Assembly (NCBI GenBank): GCA_024277195.1
Contig: JAJRVS010000027.1
Coordinates: forward strand, 1-44,291
Length of the DNA stretch: 44,291 bases
Origin: Verrucomicrobiota bacterium
Lineage (GTDB): Bacteria > Verrucomicrobiota > Verrucomicrobiia > Verrucomicrobiales > DEV007
Reading direction: 5' to 3'
This document shows positions 24,673 to 33,188 of this stretch, one piece after another. The notes below the pieces were generated by a model. That model was not told the origin of the DNA. It made no database searches and saw only the letters and a program-made list of their open reading frames with translations. The number at the start of each line of letters is the position of its first letter. The stretch's first letter is position 1. A program made the position numbers and the translations under genes.

Positions 24673-26217
24673 ATGAAATTAAAACTTTTGATCACCACGC
24701 TGGTTTTGTCCGGCCTATTGAGCGCGCAAGCTCAGGAAAAAATCAGTGACGGTAAATGGGTCGATCTGTTCGACGGCAAAACGCTGAAGGGCTGGAAACC
24801 CGTAAGTGGAAAAGCTGTTTATACAGTAGAAGACGGCGCCATCGTCGGCACCACCGCTGCCAACACCTATGACAATGTGTTGGCTACAGAAAAAGAATAC
24901 GGCGACTTCATTCTCGAGCTGGATTTTAAAGTCCATTCCCTGCTGAACTCGGGCATCCAAATCCGCTGTCACAAATTCAACGAAGGCGATGAAAAACCAA
25001 AAAAGGGCAAAACCGCCCGCCCGGGACATGTTTATGGTTATTCGATAGAGATCGACCCCTCGGATCGCGCCTGGTCTGGCGGGTTTTATGAGGGAGGTCA
25101 CCGAGGCTGGTTGAAAGATCTGACCGACAACCCTGCCGCCCGTTTTGCTTTCAAGCAAAATCAATGGAACCATTTCCGCATCGAAGCGATCGGCGACCAC
25201 TTCCGCACCTGGATCAATGGCGTGCCAGCCATTGACGTCCATGACAGCGAAACGGCTACCGGTTTTATCGGCATCCAAGTCCACGGTCTTGGCAGCAAAC
25301 CGGAAAAACGACAAGTAAGAGTGCGCAACATCCGTATTCAAGAAAACCCTAGCCCCTCGCCGGCAGCCAAGACCTACGTGCCCAGCACCGGACCAATCGT
25401 TCCCGAAGGAACACAGGTCACAAAACTCGCCGATGGTTTTAAGTTCACTGAAGGCCCGGCTCAAGGACCCGATGGGCGGATTTATTTTTCCGACATTCCC
25501 AACGAACGCATCATGGTCTTCGATCCGGTCTCGAAAAAAACCACGGTTCATCGCGAAAATTCAGGCAAGGCCAATGGCCTGTGGTGGACACCCTCCGATG
25601 CCTTGCTCGCCTGCGAAGGCGGCAACCGCCAGCTGACCCGCACTGATGCTGAAGGGAATCTGGATGTATTGGCTGACAGCTTCGAAGGGAAGAAATTCAA
25701 CAGCCCCAACGATCTGGTGCAGGATCAAGTCGGCGGCATTTTTTTCAGCGACCCTCGTTATGGCAACCGCGATGACATGGAGATGGAAGTCGAGGGGGTA
25801 TATTATTACAACCGGCGCAAAAAAGTCACCCGCGTGATCGACGACCTCAAGCGCCCCAACGGCGTCTTGCTTTCACTCGATCACAAAACCCTCTATGTCG
25901 CCGATACCGAGCTGAAAAAAATATTCGCTTACCAAGTCACTGGCGAAGGAACTCTTGGCAAAAGCCGGGAGTTTGCCAACATCGGCAGCGATGGCCTGAC
26001 CCTCGACGAACGCGGCAATCTCTACGCCACCTGGAAAGGCAAAGTCTGGATCATTTCTCCAGAGGGCAAAGACCTGGCGCAAATCGATTGCCCAGAAGGA
26101 CCCGCCAACTGTTTCTTAGGCGGACCCAAAGGCAACACTCTTTACATCACCGCCCGCACGGGCTTTTACTCCATCGAGTTGAACGTAAAAGCCCCGGTGC
26201 CTTACCGGGGCGAGTGA
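24673..26217 (+). CDS. Secreted DUF1080 - SMP-30/gluconolactonase fusion
   Basis: A 514-residue two-domain secreted protein. After the signal peptide (to about residue 20, SAQA-QE), residues 25-230 are a DUF1080 domain nearly parallel to the upstream gene (LFDGKTLKGWKPVSGKAVY, NSGIQIRCHKFNEGD, IEIDPSDRAWSGGFYEGG). Residues 250-510 are a six-bladed SMP-30/gluconolactonase propeller: FTEGPAQGPDGRIYFSD (metal Glu), NSPNDLVQDQVGGIFFSD, RPNGVLLSLDHKTLYVAD and GSDGLTLDERGNLYAT (metal Asp). Joining a keto-sugar hydrolase-type domain to a lactonase-type domain suggests consecutive steps on one sugar. It follows the paralogue by 33 bases, so the two form a unit. Confidence 0.9.
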   Translation: MKLKLLITTLVLSGLLSAQAQEKISDGKWVDLFDGKTLKGWKPVSGKAVYTVEDGAIVGTTAANTYDNVLATEKEYGDFILELDFKVHSLLNSGIQIRCHKFNEGDEKPKKGKTARPGHVYGYSIEIDPSDRAWSGGFYEGGHRGWLKDLTDNPAARFAFKQNQWNHFRIEAIGDHFRTWINGVPAIDVHDSETATGFIGIQVHGLGSKPEKRQVRVRNIRIQENPSPSPAAKTYVPSTGPIVPEGTQVTKLADGFKFTEGPAQGPDGRIYFSDIPNERIMVFDPVSKKTTVHRENSGKANGLWWTPSDALLACEGGNRQLTRTDAEGNLDVLADSFEGKKFNSPNDLVQDQVGGIFFSDPRYGNRDDMEMEVEGVYYYNRRKKVTRVIDDLKRPNGVLLSLDHKTLYVADTELKKIFAYQVTGEGTLGKSREFANIGSDGLTLDERGNLYATWKGKVWIISPEGKDLAQIDCPEGPANCFLGGPKGNTLYITARTGFYSIELNVKAPVPYRGE

Positions 26218-26235
26218 TTGCTCACTCCACAAACC

Positions 26236-26415
26236 TCAATAGTTACCTCTGAGAAACTTCGAGTTAGCGTCCTGCATCCTGGCAGCGTTATCAGCTTTAT
26301 TAGGTGCTGGATAATTAGGCATGCCATTTTCATCCTCAGGAGCCGAAACACATCCGGTAAAAGTCATCACCATCACCGGAGCCAACAAAATTGCGAGTAA
26401 AATAGAAATTTTCAT
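26236..26415 (-). CDS. Small lipoprotein, 59 residues (family shared with 39104-39283)
   Basis: An AAGGTGG ribosome site lies just before the ATG at 26415. The product has a lipoprotein signal peptide (MKISILLAILLAPVMVMTFT) and a GC lipobox, leaving a mature chain of about 38 residues: a short acidic/Pro linker and a basic C-terminus ARMQDANSKFLRGNY. The same size and a related ending (GIQEAQSKVIRRLSL) are found in a second small lipoprotein at 39104-39283. The function is unknown. It is convergent with the gluconolactonase fusion (18 bases apart) and divergent from the bat cluster. Confidence 0.72.
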   Translation of the reverse strand: MKISILLAILLAPVMVMTFTGCVSAPEDENGMPNYPAPNKADNAARMQDANSKFLRGNY

Positions 26416-26550
26416 AGCCACCTTCTATCGAATCACCCAGTCCAGATCAAGAGAATTCTGTAAATTCACACTCCCAGGCTTCTTTTCTTGTCATTTTTCA
26501 TGGCGGTCAGACGAATTTTCTCCGATACTCCGCTCTTTGTATAAACATTC

Positions 26551-27468
26551 ATGGCAAGACCTGCACCCATCAGCACTGAAGATCAGCAAGATATATCGGA
26601 AATTCTGCGTAAAATCCGCAAGATCGAGCTGAAGACGCGTGGCTTGGTGCGTGAAAGCGTCGGCGGTGAATACCACAGTTGCTTCAAGGGTGAAGGCATC
26701 GACTTCGAAGACTTCCGCGAATACCAGCACGGCGACGAAGTGCGTTCGATCGACTGGAATGTGACCGCCCGCATGGGAACACCTTATATCAAAAAATTCA
26801 CCGAACAGCGTGAATTAAGCGTGCTGCTGGCAGTGGATATCAGTGCCTCCGGCAATTACGGCAGTCACGAACAAAGCAAACGGGAACTGATCGCCGAGGT
26901 TTCTGCGCTGCTGGCCTTCAGTGCTTTGCAAAACAAGGATAAAGTCGGCCTGATCCTTTTTACTGATCATATTGAAAAATACGTGCCGCCGCAGAAGGGC
27001 AGCTCGCACACCCTACGCCTGATCCGGGAAATTCTTTTCTGCCGCCCCACCCGCCAACAAACCCAATTGGAGGACACGGTTCACATTTTGAGAAATCACA
27101 TCAAACGCCGCTCGCTGGTTTTTCTGATCTCGGATTTTCTCTTTGCAGACAACCAACTCGACGAATTAAAAAGCCTCGGCCGTCAACACGACCTGGTGGC
27201 CATCCAAGTGAGTGACCCCGCAGAAAAAAAACTGCCTGCCGTTGGTCCGGTCAGATTGGAAGATCCGGAAACCGGCGAACAAATAGAACTCAACACCTCG
27301 AACCCCCGGGTTCAGCAAGCTTACCAACAGCAAGCCGAAAAATGGCAGGAACAAGTAAACGCCCATTTCCGCAAATTGGGCATCGACAAAATCGACCTGG
27401 TCACCGACCAGGAATACCTGCCCGCCCTGCACTCCTTTTTCAAACGTCGCGGAGGCATGGGAAATTAA
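26551..27468 (+). CDS. DUF58 domain protein of a Bat-type cluster
   Basis: A 305-residue cytoplasmic protein, first gene of a five- to six-gene run. The DUF58 signature is GIDFEDFREYQHGDEVRSID with WNVTARMGTPYIKKF. A von Willebrand A-like fold follows with the metal-site motif AVDISAS near residue 92, and the C-terminus HSFFKRRGG is usual for the family. Such proteins normally sit between a MoxR AAA+ ATPase and the Bat membrane proteins and are thought to link the ATPase to its clients. No moxR gene is next to this one: upstream lies the small lipoprotein on the other strand. TATAAA at 26540-26545 is too close to the ATG to be sure of as a promoter element. Confidence 0.92.
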   Translation: MARPAPISTEDQQDISEILRKIRKIELKTRGLVRESVGGEYHSCFKGEGIDFEDFREYQHGDEVRSIDWNVTARMGTPYIKKFTEQRELSVLLAVDISASGNYGSHEQSKRELIAEVSALLAFSALQNKDKVGLILFTDHIEKYVPPQKGSSHTLRLIREILFCRPTRQQTQLEDTVHILRNHIKRRSLVFLISDFLFADNQLDELKSLGRQHDLVAIQVSDPAEKKLPAVGPVRLEDPETGEQIELNTSNPRVQQAYQQQAEKWQEQVNAHFRKLGIDKIDLVTDQEYLPALHSFFKRRGGMGN

Positions 27469-27524
27469 TCCATCTGTCTGAAAAAAACTAAATTCAAAAT
27501 CTGATTCCGAAACCTGTTACCTTG

Positions 27525-28091
27525 ATGATCTCCGCCCTTGTAGCACAAATAGCACCCAGCCAAACTGATGCCGCAGAGCTACCTGATATTCAGGATATCA
27601 TCTCGCCGCAGGCTTCGCTCAGCTACGGGCTACTCATCGCCATCGTGCTGGTGGGACTGCTATTACTTGCCGTTGTGATCTTCCTGCTCGTTTATTTCAT
27701 CAGCAAAGACAAAAAACGTAGCCACCAAATCCCGGCCGGACGAATTGCTTTGAGAAAACTGGATGAACTGGAAACCCTGGCACCTGAACTCAGCGCAAAT
27801 GCTTTCAGCCTACAGGTTTCTGACATTTTAAAAGACTACCTAAAAGAACGCTTCCAGGATTCGTTCCGCTACGAAACTTCTGAAGAATTCATCAAACGCC
27901 TGAGCAGCGGAACTTCCCGCAGCCTGCCGCAAAGCTTGCAAACAGACCTAGCAAACTTTGCCGCACTTTGCGACCAGTTGAAATTCGCCCGCTTTGCCAA
28001 TGCCGAAGACCACAAACTGCCGCTGCTCGAAGAAGCGCGCCGAATCATTCGAGAACCTATAAACATCCATGCCACACCTCCTGTTAGCTGA
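27525..28091 (+). CDS. Single-TM protein of the Bat cluster (DUF4381-like)
   Basis: A 188-residue protein with one strong transmembrane helix near residues 33-58 (GLLIAIVLVGLLLLAVVIFL) between a short N-terminal segment containing DIQDIISPQ and a helical cytoplasmic domain (ALRKLDELETLAPE, then ILKDYLKERF and ETSEEFIKRL). The position between DUF58 and BatA and this layout resemble the DUF4381 proteins of MoxR-linked operons. A TTG precedes the ATG, and the ATG at 27525 is preferred. Its last 23 bases overlap the start of batA, so the two are translationally coupled. Confidence 0.82.
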   Translation: MISALVAQIAPSQTDAAELPDIQDIISPQASLSYGLLIAIVLVGLLLLAVVIFLLVYFISKDKKRSHQIPAGRIALRKLDELETLAPELSANAFSLQVSDILKDYLKERFQDSFRYETSEEFIKRLSSGTSRSLPQSLQTDLANFAALCDQLKFARFANAEDHKLPLLEEARRIIREPINIHATPPVS

Positions 28092-29082
28092 TATCAGTTG
28101 GCGTTTTGTCCATCCCTGGGCACTGCTGCTGCTGTTGTTCATCCCCGTACTCGCGGTGATGAAGGGACGGCGCGGTCAACAGGCGACCGTGGTATTTTCC
28201 TCGCTGCACATCCTGCGTCAACTGGGCCCCATGACCCGCTCCCGGGCAGGCGCGGTTCGTCTCGCCCTGATCTATCTCAGCATTGCCCTGCTGATACTCG
28301 CTCTAGCACGACCACAAAAAGTGCGCTCCACCGAGAGAACCAGCGAGAGCGGCATCGAGTTGCTCATCGCCATCGATGTCTCCCGCTCGATGCAGGTCAC
28401 CGACTTTACCCTCGGTGGACGCAAGGCGACCCGCCTGCAAGCAGCGAAAAAAGTCACCCGAGACTTCATTCGTGGACGCGAAACTGATCGCATCGGAGTG
28501 ATCGCGTTCGCCGGTCGCCCCTATCTGGTCGCGCCGATCACCTTGGATCATGAGTGGATCGAAGACAGCCTCGAACGCGTACGCATCGGCCTGGTAGAGG
28601 ACGGTACCGCCATTGGCTCTGCCATCGGTGCCACTGCCCGACGGCTGGAAAAACGTCCGGCTAAAAGCAAAGTGGTGGTATTGATCACCGACGGCGTGAA
28701 CAACGCCGGCAGCCTCACCCCAATCACTGCGGCAAAACTGGCCAAAACTCTCGGCATCAAAATCTACACCATCGCCGTTGGCACCTACGGCAACTACACC
28801 GTGCAGACCCCGGTCGGCCCACAGCATTTGCAGCAGGAATTCGACGAAGAAACACTCAAGGAAATCGCCCGCATCGCCGACGGTGAATACTTTCGGGCAC
28901 AGGACACCTCCAGCCTCGAGCGCATTTTCGGCTTGATCGACAAACTGGAAAAAACGGAAGTCAAAAAACACGTCACGCTTCATGCCAAGGAGTATTTTTT
29001 CTGGTTTGCTATCGCTTCCCTGGCTTTTGCTTTATTATCTTTGATTGGGGGAGAAACCTTTTGGCGACGCTTACCTGAATGA
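28069..29082 (+). CDS. batA: BatA: membrane-anchored vWA protein
   Basis: A 337-residue inner-membrane protein. Two N-terminal transmembrane segments (about 17-31 and 63-80, ending ALARPQKV) lead into a von Willebrand A domain with the metal-ion site AIDVSRSMQVTD (Asp103, Ser105, Ser107) and a later TDGVNNAG. A third transmembrane helix lies near the C-terminus (FWFAIASLAFALLSLIGG). The Bat (Bacteroides aerotolerance) system is found near MoxR/DUF58 genes and is implicated in envelope stress or oxidative tolerance; the biochemical role is unsettled. The start overlaps the upstream gene by 23 bases, and the stop overlaps batB-batC by 4 bases (ATGA). Confidence 0.93.
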   Translation: MPHLLLADISWRFVHPWALLLLLFIPVLAVMKGRRGQQATVVFSSLHILRQLGPMTRSRAGAVRLALIYLSIALLILALARPQKVRSTERTSESGIELLIAIDVSRSMQVTDFTLGGRKATRLQAAKKVTRDFIRGRETDRIGVIAFAGRPYLVAPITLDHEWIEDSLERVRIGLVEDGTAIGSAIGATARRLEKRPAKSKVVVLITDGVNNAGSLTPITAAKLAKTLGIKIYTIAVGTYGNYTVQTPVGPQHLQQEFDEETLKEIARIADGEYFRAQDTSSLERIFGLIDKLEKTEVKKHVTLHAKEYFFWFAIASLAFALLSLIGGETFWRRLPE

Positions 29083-31346
29083 TGCCCACTTTTGCCGAAC
29101 CAGTTTATTTTTGGATGCTGCTTGCGTTGATACCGCTGCTGCTATTGCGGCTACGTGCGCACCGACTCAGTCGCAAAGGCACCCCCGGACTGATCGCCAA
29201 CCGACTGCGTAACGAACTGGTCATCGGCGCCAATCCCTGGTTGCGTTGGTTGGCCTTCCTCCTCCATTGCCTGGCGCTGACCTTCATCACCCTTGCCCTG
29301 ACCCGCCCGCAATGGGGGCACGAAGAAATGCCCACCGAATCTGAAGGGCGCAACATCATCATCGCCATCGACACCTCGCGCAGCATGCTCGCGACTGATC
29401 TGCTGCCGGATCGCCTCACCCGCGCCCGCTTGGCGGCGCAGGACCTGGTGGACTCTTTACCCAATGATCGCATCGGCCTGATTGCCTTTGCCGGTCGTGC
29501 TTTTCTGCAAGCTCCCCTGACCATGGACCACATGGCCATCGTCGAAACGCTCAATCAGATTGATACGGAAGTCATCCCCCGTGGTGGAACCAACATCAAC
29601 TCCGCAGTCGCGATGGCGATCGAAACCTTCCGCAAAATCGATAGCAAAGACAATGCGCTGATCATTTTTAGCGATGGCGAAGATCTGGAAGGCGGAGAGC
29701 AGTTGGCCCAAATAGGCGAGGACGCAGAAGAACTTGGCATGGTCGTCATCGCCATCGGCGTAGGCACCCAAGCGGGCTCGATCATCCCTGATCCTAGCGC
29801 GACCAGCCCTGGAACTTTTATTAAAAATGACAACGGGGACATTGTTCGCAGTCGCCTCGACCCCGCCGCCCTACAACAGTTGAGCGCACGTACTTCACGG
29901 GGAATTTATCTCAATCTGGGCTCTGCCAGCTCGATCGCCGACATCGTCGGCAAAGCGCTAAGCCAGATCAAAACCTCTCGCCATGAAGACGCAGCGAAAA
30001 AACGTCCTATCGAGCGCTTCCTCTGGCCGCTCTCCTTCGCTTTGTTCTTTATGATCGCAGGTTTCATCCTCCCCATTTCCATCCGCCAGCAGCACCGCCG
30101 CACGACGGTTGCCACCCCTTCTCCGAGCAGTAAACCCAAACCATCCGCCACTCCGCCACCGCTGCCCGTCGTCGGTAAAACCGTCGCCCTGCTTTTATTT
30201 GCAGGATATTTTACCCTTTCCCCACCATCACTACAAGCGGAAGAATCCGATACCAAAAGCACCGCTCTGCCCGCCCTCGAATCCTACCAAAACGAAGACT
30301 ACCAAACAGCAGTCAAAAGCTACCAGCAAGAAATCGAGGAAGAAAAATCTCCGAAAAAAGAATCCCAACTCCACTTCGGCTTAGGGTCAGCCGCCTACCG
30401 AAGCGGTGATCTAGAACTCGCCGAGCAAGCTTTTGGCAAGGTGCTCGAACGTGCTAATAATAAAAAACTTAATTCCGATGCGCACTACAATCTGGGCAAT
30501 ACGCTATTCCGTCACGGCCAAACTTTGCTCAAACCAACAGCCGTAAATGACCAGCAAAGCAACAACGCTGCTGCCCCAGGCCAGCCTGACATGAAAGGAG
30601 CCACCCGCCAATGGCAAGCCGCCATCGAACACTACCAGGCAGCCCTGAAAACCAATCCCAAGCACGTCCCTGCCAATGAAAACTTAAAACTCGTGCAGAA
30701 CTACCTGAAACTTTTGCAAAAAAAACAGCAGGAACAAGAACAGAAAAAGGAGCAGCAAGAGAAAAAAGACGAAGAGAAGGACAAAGAAGAGGATAAAGAC
30801 AAAGAAGAAAATAAGGATAAGGGAGAAAAAGACGAGCAGGACAAAGACCAAGGCAAAGATCAAAAACCTGATCCCAATGGTTCTAAAAATCCCGATGGAA
30901 AACAGCCGCCTCCCAAAGATCAGGACAAAAACAGTGACGGCAAGCCCGGCGATAACAAAGATCAAAAATCCCCTCCACCCTCTGATCCAAAAAATCCGGA
31001 TGGGGAGAAAAAACCTTCTGACCCATCTAAAGACAAACAAGACGGCAAGCCGGATGACAAACAAGAGGGCAAACAAAAACCTAGTGAAAAACAACCTCCG
31101 CAACAACCCGGTCAGGCTGAGCCCAAGCAAAAAGACCCCGAAGGAAATTTAAAAGCCAATCCGAGCCAGCAACAACCCGCCCAAGCTGCCGATGCTCGCA
31201 AGGGCAAGGAAGACCAAAAGCGCAACCCGGAAACCGGCTTCTCCCCGCTAGAGGCACGCCGCTTACTGCAAAGCCTTTCGGACGAAGACCTCAGCATCAA
31301 ACCCCTGATGCGACCTGCCCCCGCCCAACCTTACAAAAACTGGTGA
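29079..31346 (+). CDS. batB: BatB-BatC fusion: vWA protein with TPR and charged tail
   Basis: A single 755-residue polypeptide. Residues 1-345 equal BatB: two N-terminal TM helices (10-24 and 58-74), a vWA domain with AIDTSRSMLAT (Asp98, Ser100, Ser102) and FSDGEDLEGG, then a TM helix at 315-334. A Pro/Ser linker leads to GKTVALLLFAGYFTLSPPSL (366-385) plus QA-EES, a signal-peptide-like segment that would be the start of a separate BatC. Residues 395-545 have at least three TPR-like units (SQLHFGLGSAAYRSGDLELA, SDAHYNLGNTLFRHG, QWQAAIEHYQAALKTNPKHV). Residues 548-720 are low-complexity Lys/Glu/Asp/Gln/Pro, and the C-terminus PLEARRLLQSLSDEDL resembles BatC ends. ATGATG begins the gene inside the batA stop. 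Confidence 0.9.
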   Translation: MMPTFAEPVYFWMLLALIPLLLLRLRAHRLSRKGTPGLIANRLRNELVIGANPWLRWLAFLLHCLALTFITLALTRPQWGHEEMPTESEGRNIIIAIDTSRSMLATDLLPDRLTRARLAAQDLVDSLPNDRIGLIAFAGRAFLQAPLTMDHMAIVETLNQIDTEVIPRGGTNINSAVAMAIETFRKIDSKDNALIIFSDGEDLEGGEQLAQIGEDAEELGMVVIAIGVGTQAGSIIPDPSATSPGTFIKNDNGDIVRSRLDPAALQQLSARTSRGIYLNLGSASSIADIVGKALSQIKTSRHEDAAKKRPIERFLWPLSFALFFMIAGFILPISIRQQHRRTTVATPSPSSKPKPSATPPPLPVVGKTVALLLFAGYFTLSPPSLQAEESDTKSTALPALESYQNEDYQTAVKSYQQEIEEEKSPKKESQLHFGLGSAAYRSGDLELAEQAFGKVLERANNKKLNSDAHYNLGNTLFRHGQTLLKPTAVNDQQSNNAAAPGQPDMKGATRQWQAAIEHYQAALKTNPKHVPANENLKLVQNYLKLLQKKQQEQEQKKEQQEKKDEEKDKEEDKDKEENKDKGEKDEQDKDQGKDQKPDPNGSKNPDGKQPPPKDQDKNSDGKPGDNKDQKSPPPSDPKNPDGEKKPSDPSKDKQDGKPDDKQEGKQKPSEKQPPQQPGQAEPKQKDPEGNLKANPSQQQPAQAADARKGKEDQKRNPETGFSPLEARRLLQSLSDEDLSIKPLMRPAPAQPYKNW

Positions 31347-31357
31347 GAACCTTAGTT

Positions 31358-33175
31358 ATGACATCTCCTTTCTCATTTTTTACTTTTAAAATCCTACTCG
31401 GAAATAGACTCCCCATCAGTGCTGCGATCATCGCCGCACTGACTATCTGCTTATTTCCCTTCACCACCTGGTCACAGCAGGCCGGCCGGGAAACCAAAAT
31501 AACCAGCCTGTTGCACAGCCGTAAAATTGCCATCGGTGAAACCGGAGTTTTTGCCATTCAAGTCGACAATGGCACCCTAGATGAAGCTCCTCGAGTGATC
31601 AAGGCCCCTGGGCTCGACATCATTTTTCAGGGTCAAAACTCCAGTCTGAGAATTCTCAATGGAGTCAGTAGTAATCAAACACTCTACTACTACGTGGTCA
31701 GTGGTCAGAGCGCCGGCAATTTCACCATCCCGGCACTCAGCTTGAACGTCCGGGGCAAAATCTATACCACCAAACCTGCCAGTTTGGTGGTCTTCAAACG
31801 CAAAGCAGGCGATCTGAGTTTGGACGCGTCCAAACCCTACTTCCTCCGGCTCACCGCTCCTAAAACCGCACTTTACGTCAACCAGATCGTGCCACTGGAG
31901 CTGACTGCCTTTGTCCGCGGTCAAGGCAGCATTTATGAAATTGGAGCCCCCGACTTGAAGAACGAAAACATGATCATCAAACCCTTCCAGCGTAATGTCG
32001 CTCAAGGCAATCTGATGATCGATGCCTACGAGTATTCCACCGCAAAAATCCAAGGCTCCATTTTTCCCATCCAGCCCGGTCAACAAGTTCTGCAATCCGC
32101 CAATCTGCGCTGCCGTTTCATCGACCGAAGCACCCGGGTGGGAGGTGGCCTACGCAGCCTATTCACCCAGACCATCACCCGCACCCTGCAAAGCAACTCA
32201 CTCACCTTCGATGTCAAACCCTTGCCATCAGAAGGCAAACCCACCAGCTTCTCGGGTGCGGTGGGAAATTTTAATATGGAAGTCAAAGCCTCACCGCTCA
32301 AGCTGCAGGCCGGCGATCCTATTTCCATCGACATCACCGTCGAAGGGATCGGCAACTTTGACCGCCTCGCCGCACCCACCTTCCTCAGCCAGGACCCGAA
32401 GAAATGGCGCACTTACGAAGCACGGAAAACCATCGACCCCAATGAGAAATCCGACGGGGTAGTGCCAGGCAAAAGCACCTTCACCCAGATCATCATCCCT
32501 TTAGGTGAAAGCAATGAACTGCCGCCTTTTGAAATCAGCTTTTTCGATCCTGAAACAGAAAAGTATGTCACCCGTCGCTCGTTGCCCATCCCACTGGAAA
32601 TCGCCCCCGACATACGCCCCTCCAACTCCGGGGCAACGCTCTCTGCAGGCGGCCATTCATCCGGCACGGGCTCCGTCACCGCTCCACCCAGTCCTAACTT
32701 TGACGACATTCTCTACATCCGCAAAAACAAACCGCACAACCGCAGCATCCAGGCCTCCCTGCAGCACCGTCCGGCTTTCTGGTTTGCCCAAGTCGTCCCG
32801 CTACTTCTGCTTGGCTGGATTTTAACAATTGCCCTGCTTCGTTTTGCCAAACTAAAAGGACTAGGTGCCAAAAACACCCAAACAAAAATCGATTACCATC
32901 AAGTGAGAAGCGGGGTAGACGCCTCAGCCTCTGCTCGTGCCGATTATTACAAAAAAATCGAGGAATGCCTCAACGCCTGGCAACAACAAAACAAGCAGCC
33001 ACTCGACTCCCAACCCGATACTCTCAAGGCTGGTTTCAACGCTCTGAATTCCCGCTGCCAGTGGATCCTATACGGAGCACCAGAAAGCGACCGCCATGCG
33101 CCTCCTACTGAACAGGAAACCACCGAGGCCAGACAAATCCTCGACGGCCTTTCCCAAAATCTGACATCCGCTTGA
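31358..33175 (+). CDS. batD: BatD: oxygen-tolerance type membrane protein
   Basis: A roughly 605-residue protein. An N-terminal hydrophobic signal or anchor (AAIIAALTICLFPFTTWS, ending near Gln-Gln) precedes a long beta-rich periplasmic region of repeated immunoglobulin-like folds (IAIGETGVFAIQVDNGTL, QTLYYYVVSGQSAGNFTIP, FSGAVGNFNMEVKASPLKLQ). One transmembrane helix near the C-terminus (WFAQVVPLLLLGWILTIALL) leads to a short cytoplasmic helical tail. This is the BatD/oxygen-tolerance family layout. A GTG at 31343 overlaps the stop of the preceding gene; the ATG at 31358 is also usable. The spacing implies cotranscription with batB-batC and batE. Confidence 0.88.
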   Translation: MTSPFSFFTFKILLGNRLPISAAIIAALTICLFPFTTWSQQAGRETKITSLLHSRKIAIGETGVFAIQVDNGTLDEAPRVIKAPGLDIIFQGQNSSLRILNGVSSNQTLYYYVVSGQSAGNFTIPALSLNVRGKIYTTKPASLVVFKRKAGDLSLDASKPYFLRLTAPKTALYVNQIVPLELTAFVRGQGSIYEIGAPDLKNENMIIKPFQRNVAQGNLMIDAYEYSTAKIQGSIFPIQPGQQVLQSANLRCRFIDRSTRVGGGLRSLFTQTITRTLQSNSLTFDVKPLPSEGKPTSFSGAVGNFNMEVKASPLKLQAGDPISIDITVEGIGNFDRLAAPTFLSQDPKKWRTYEARKTIDPNEKSDGVVPGKSTFTQIIIPLGESNELPPFEISFFDPETEKYVTRRSLPIPLEIAPDIRPSNSGATLSAGGHSSGTGSVTAPPSPNFDDILYIRKNKPHNRSIQASLQHRPAFWFAQVVPLLLLGWILTIALLRFAKLKGLGAKNTQTKIDYHQVRSGVDASASARADYYKKIEECLNAWQQQNKQPLDSQPDTLKAGFNALNSRCQWILYGAPESDRHAPPTEQETTEARQILDGLSQNLTSA

Positions 33176-33188
33176 TCCCTTTCAGCCA

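Noticed and set aside
30684-31130. Very hydrophobic minus-strand frame (Phe/Leu/Val-rich) that looks like a membrane protein
   Set aside because: It is the mirror of Lys/Glu/Gln codons in the charged tail of the BatB-BatC fusion; AAA/AAG reads as TTT/CTT on the other strand.
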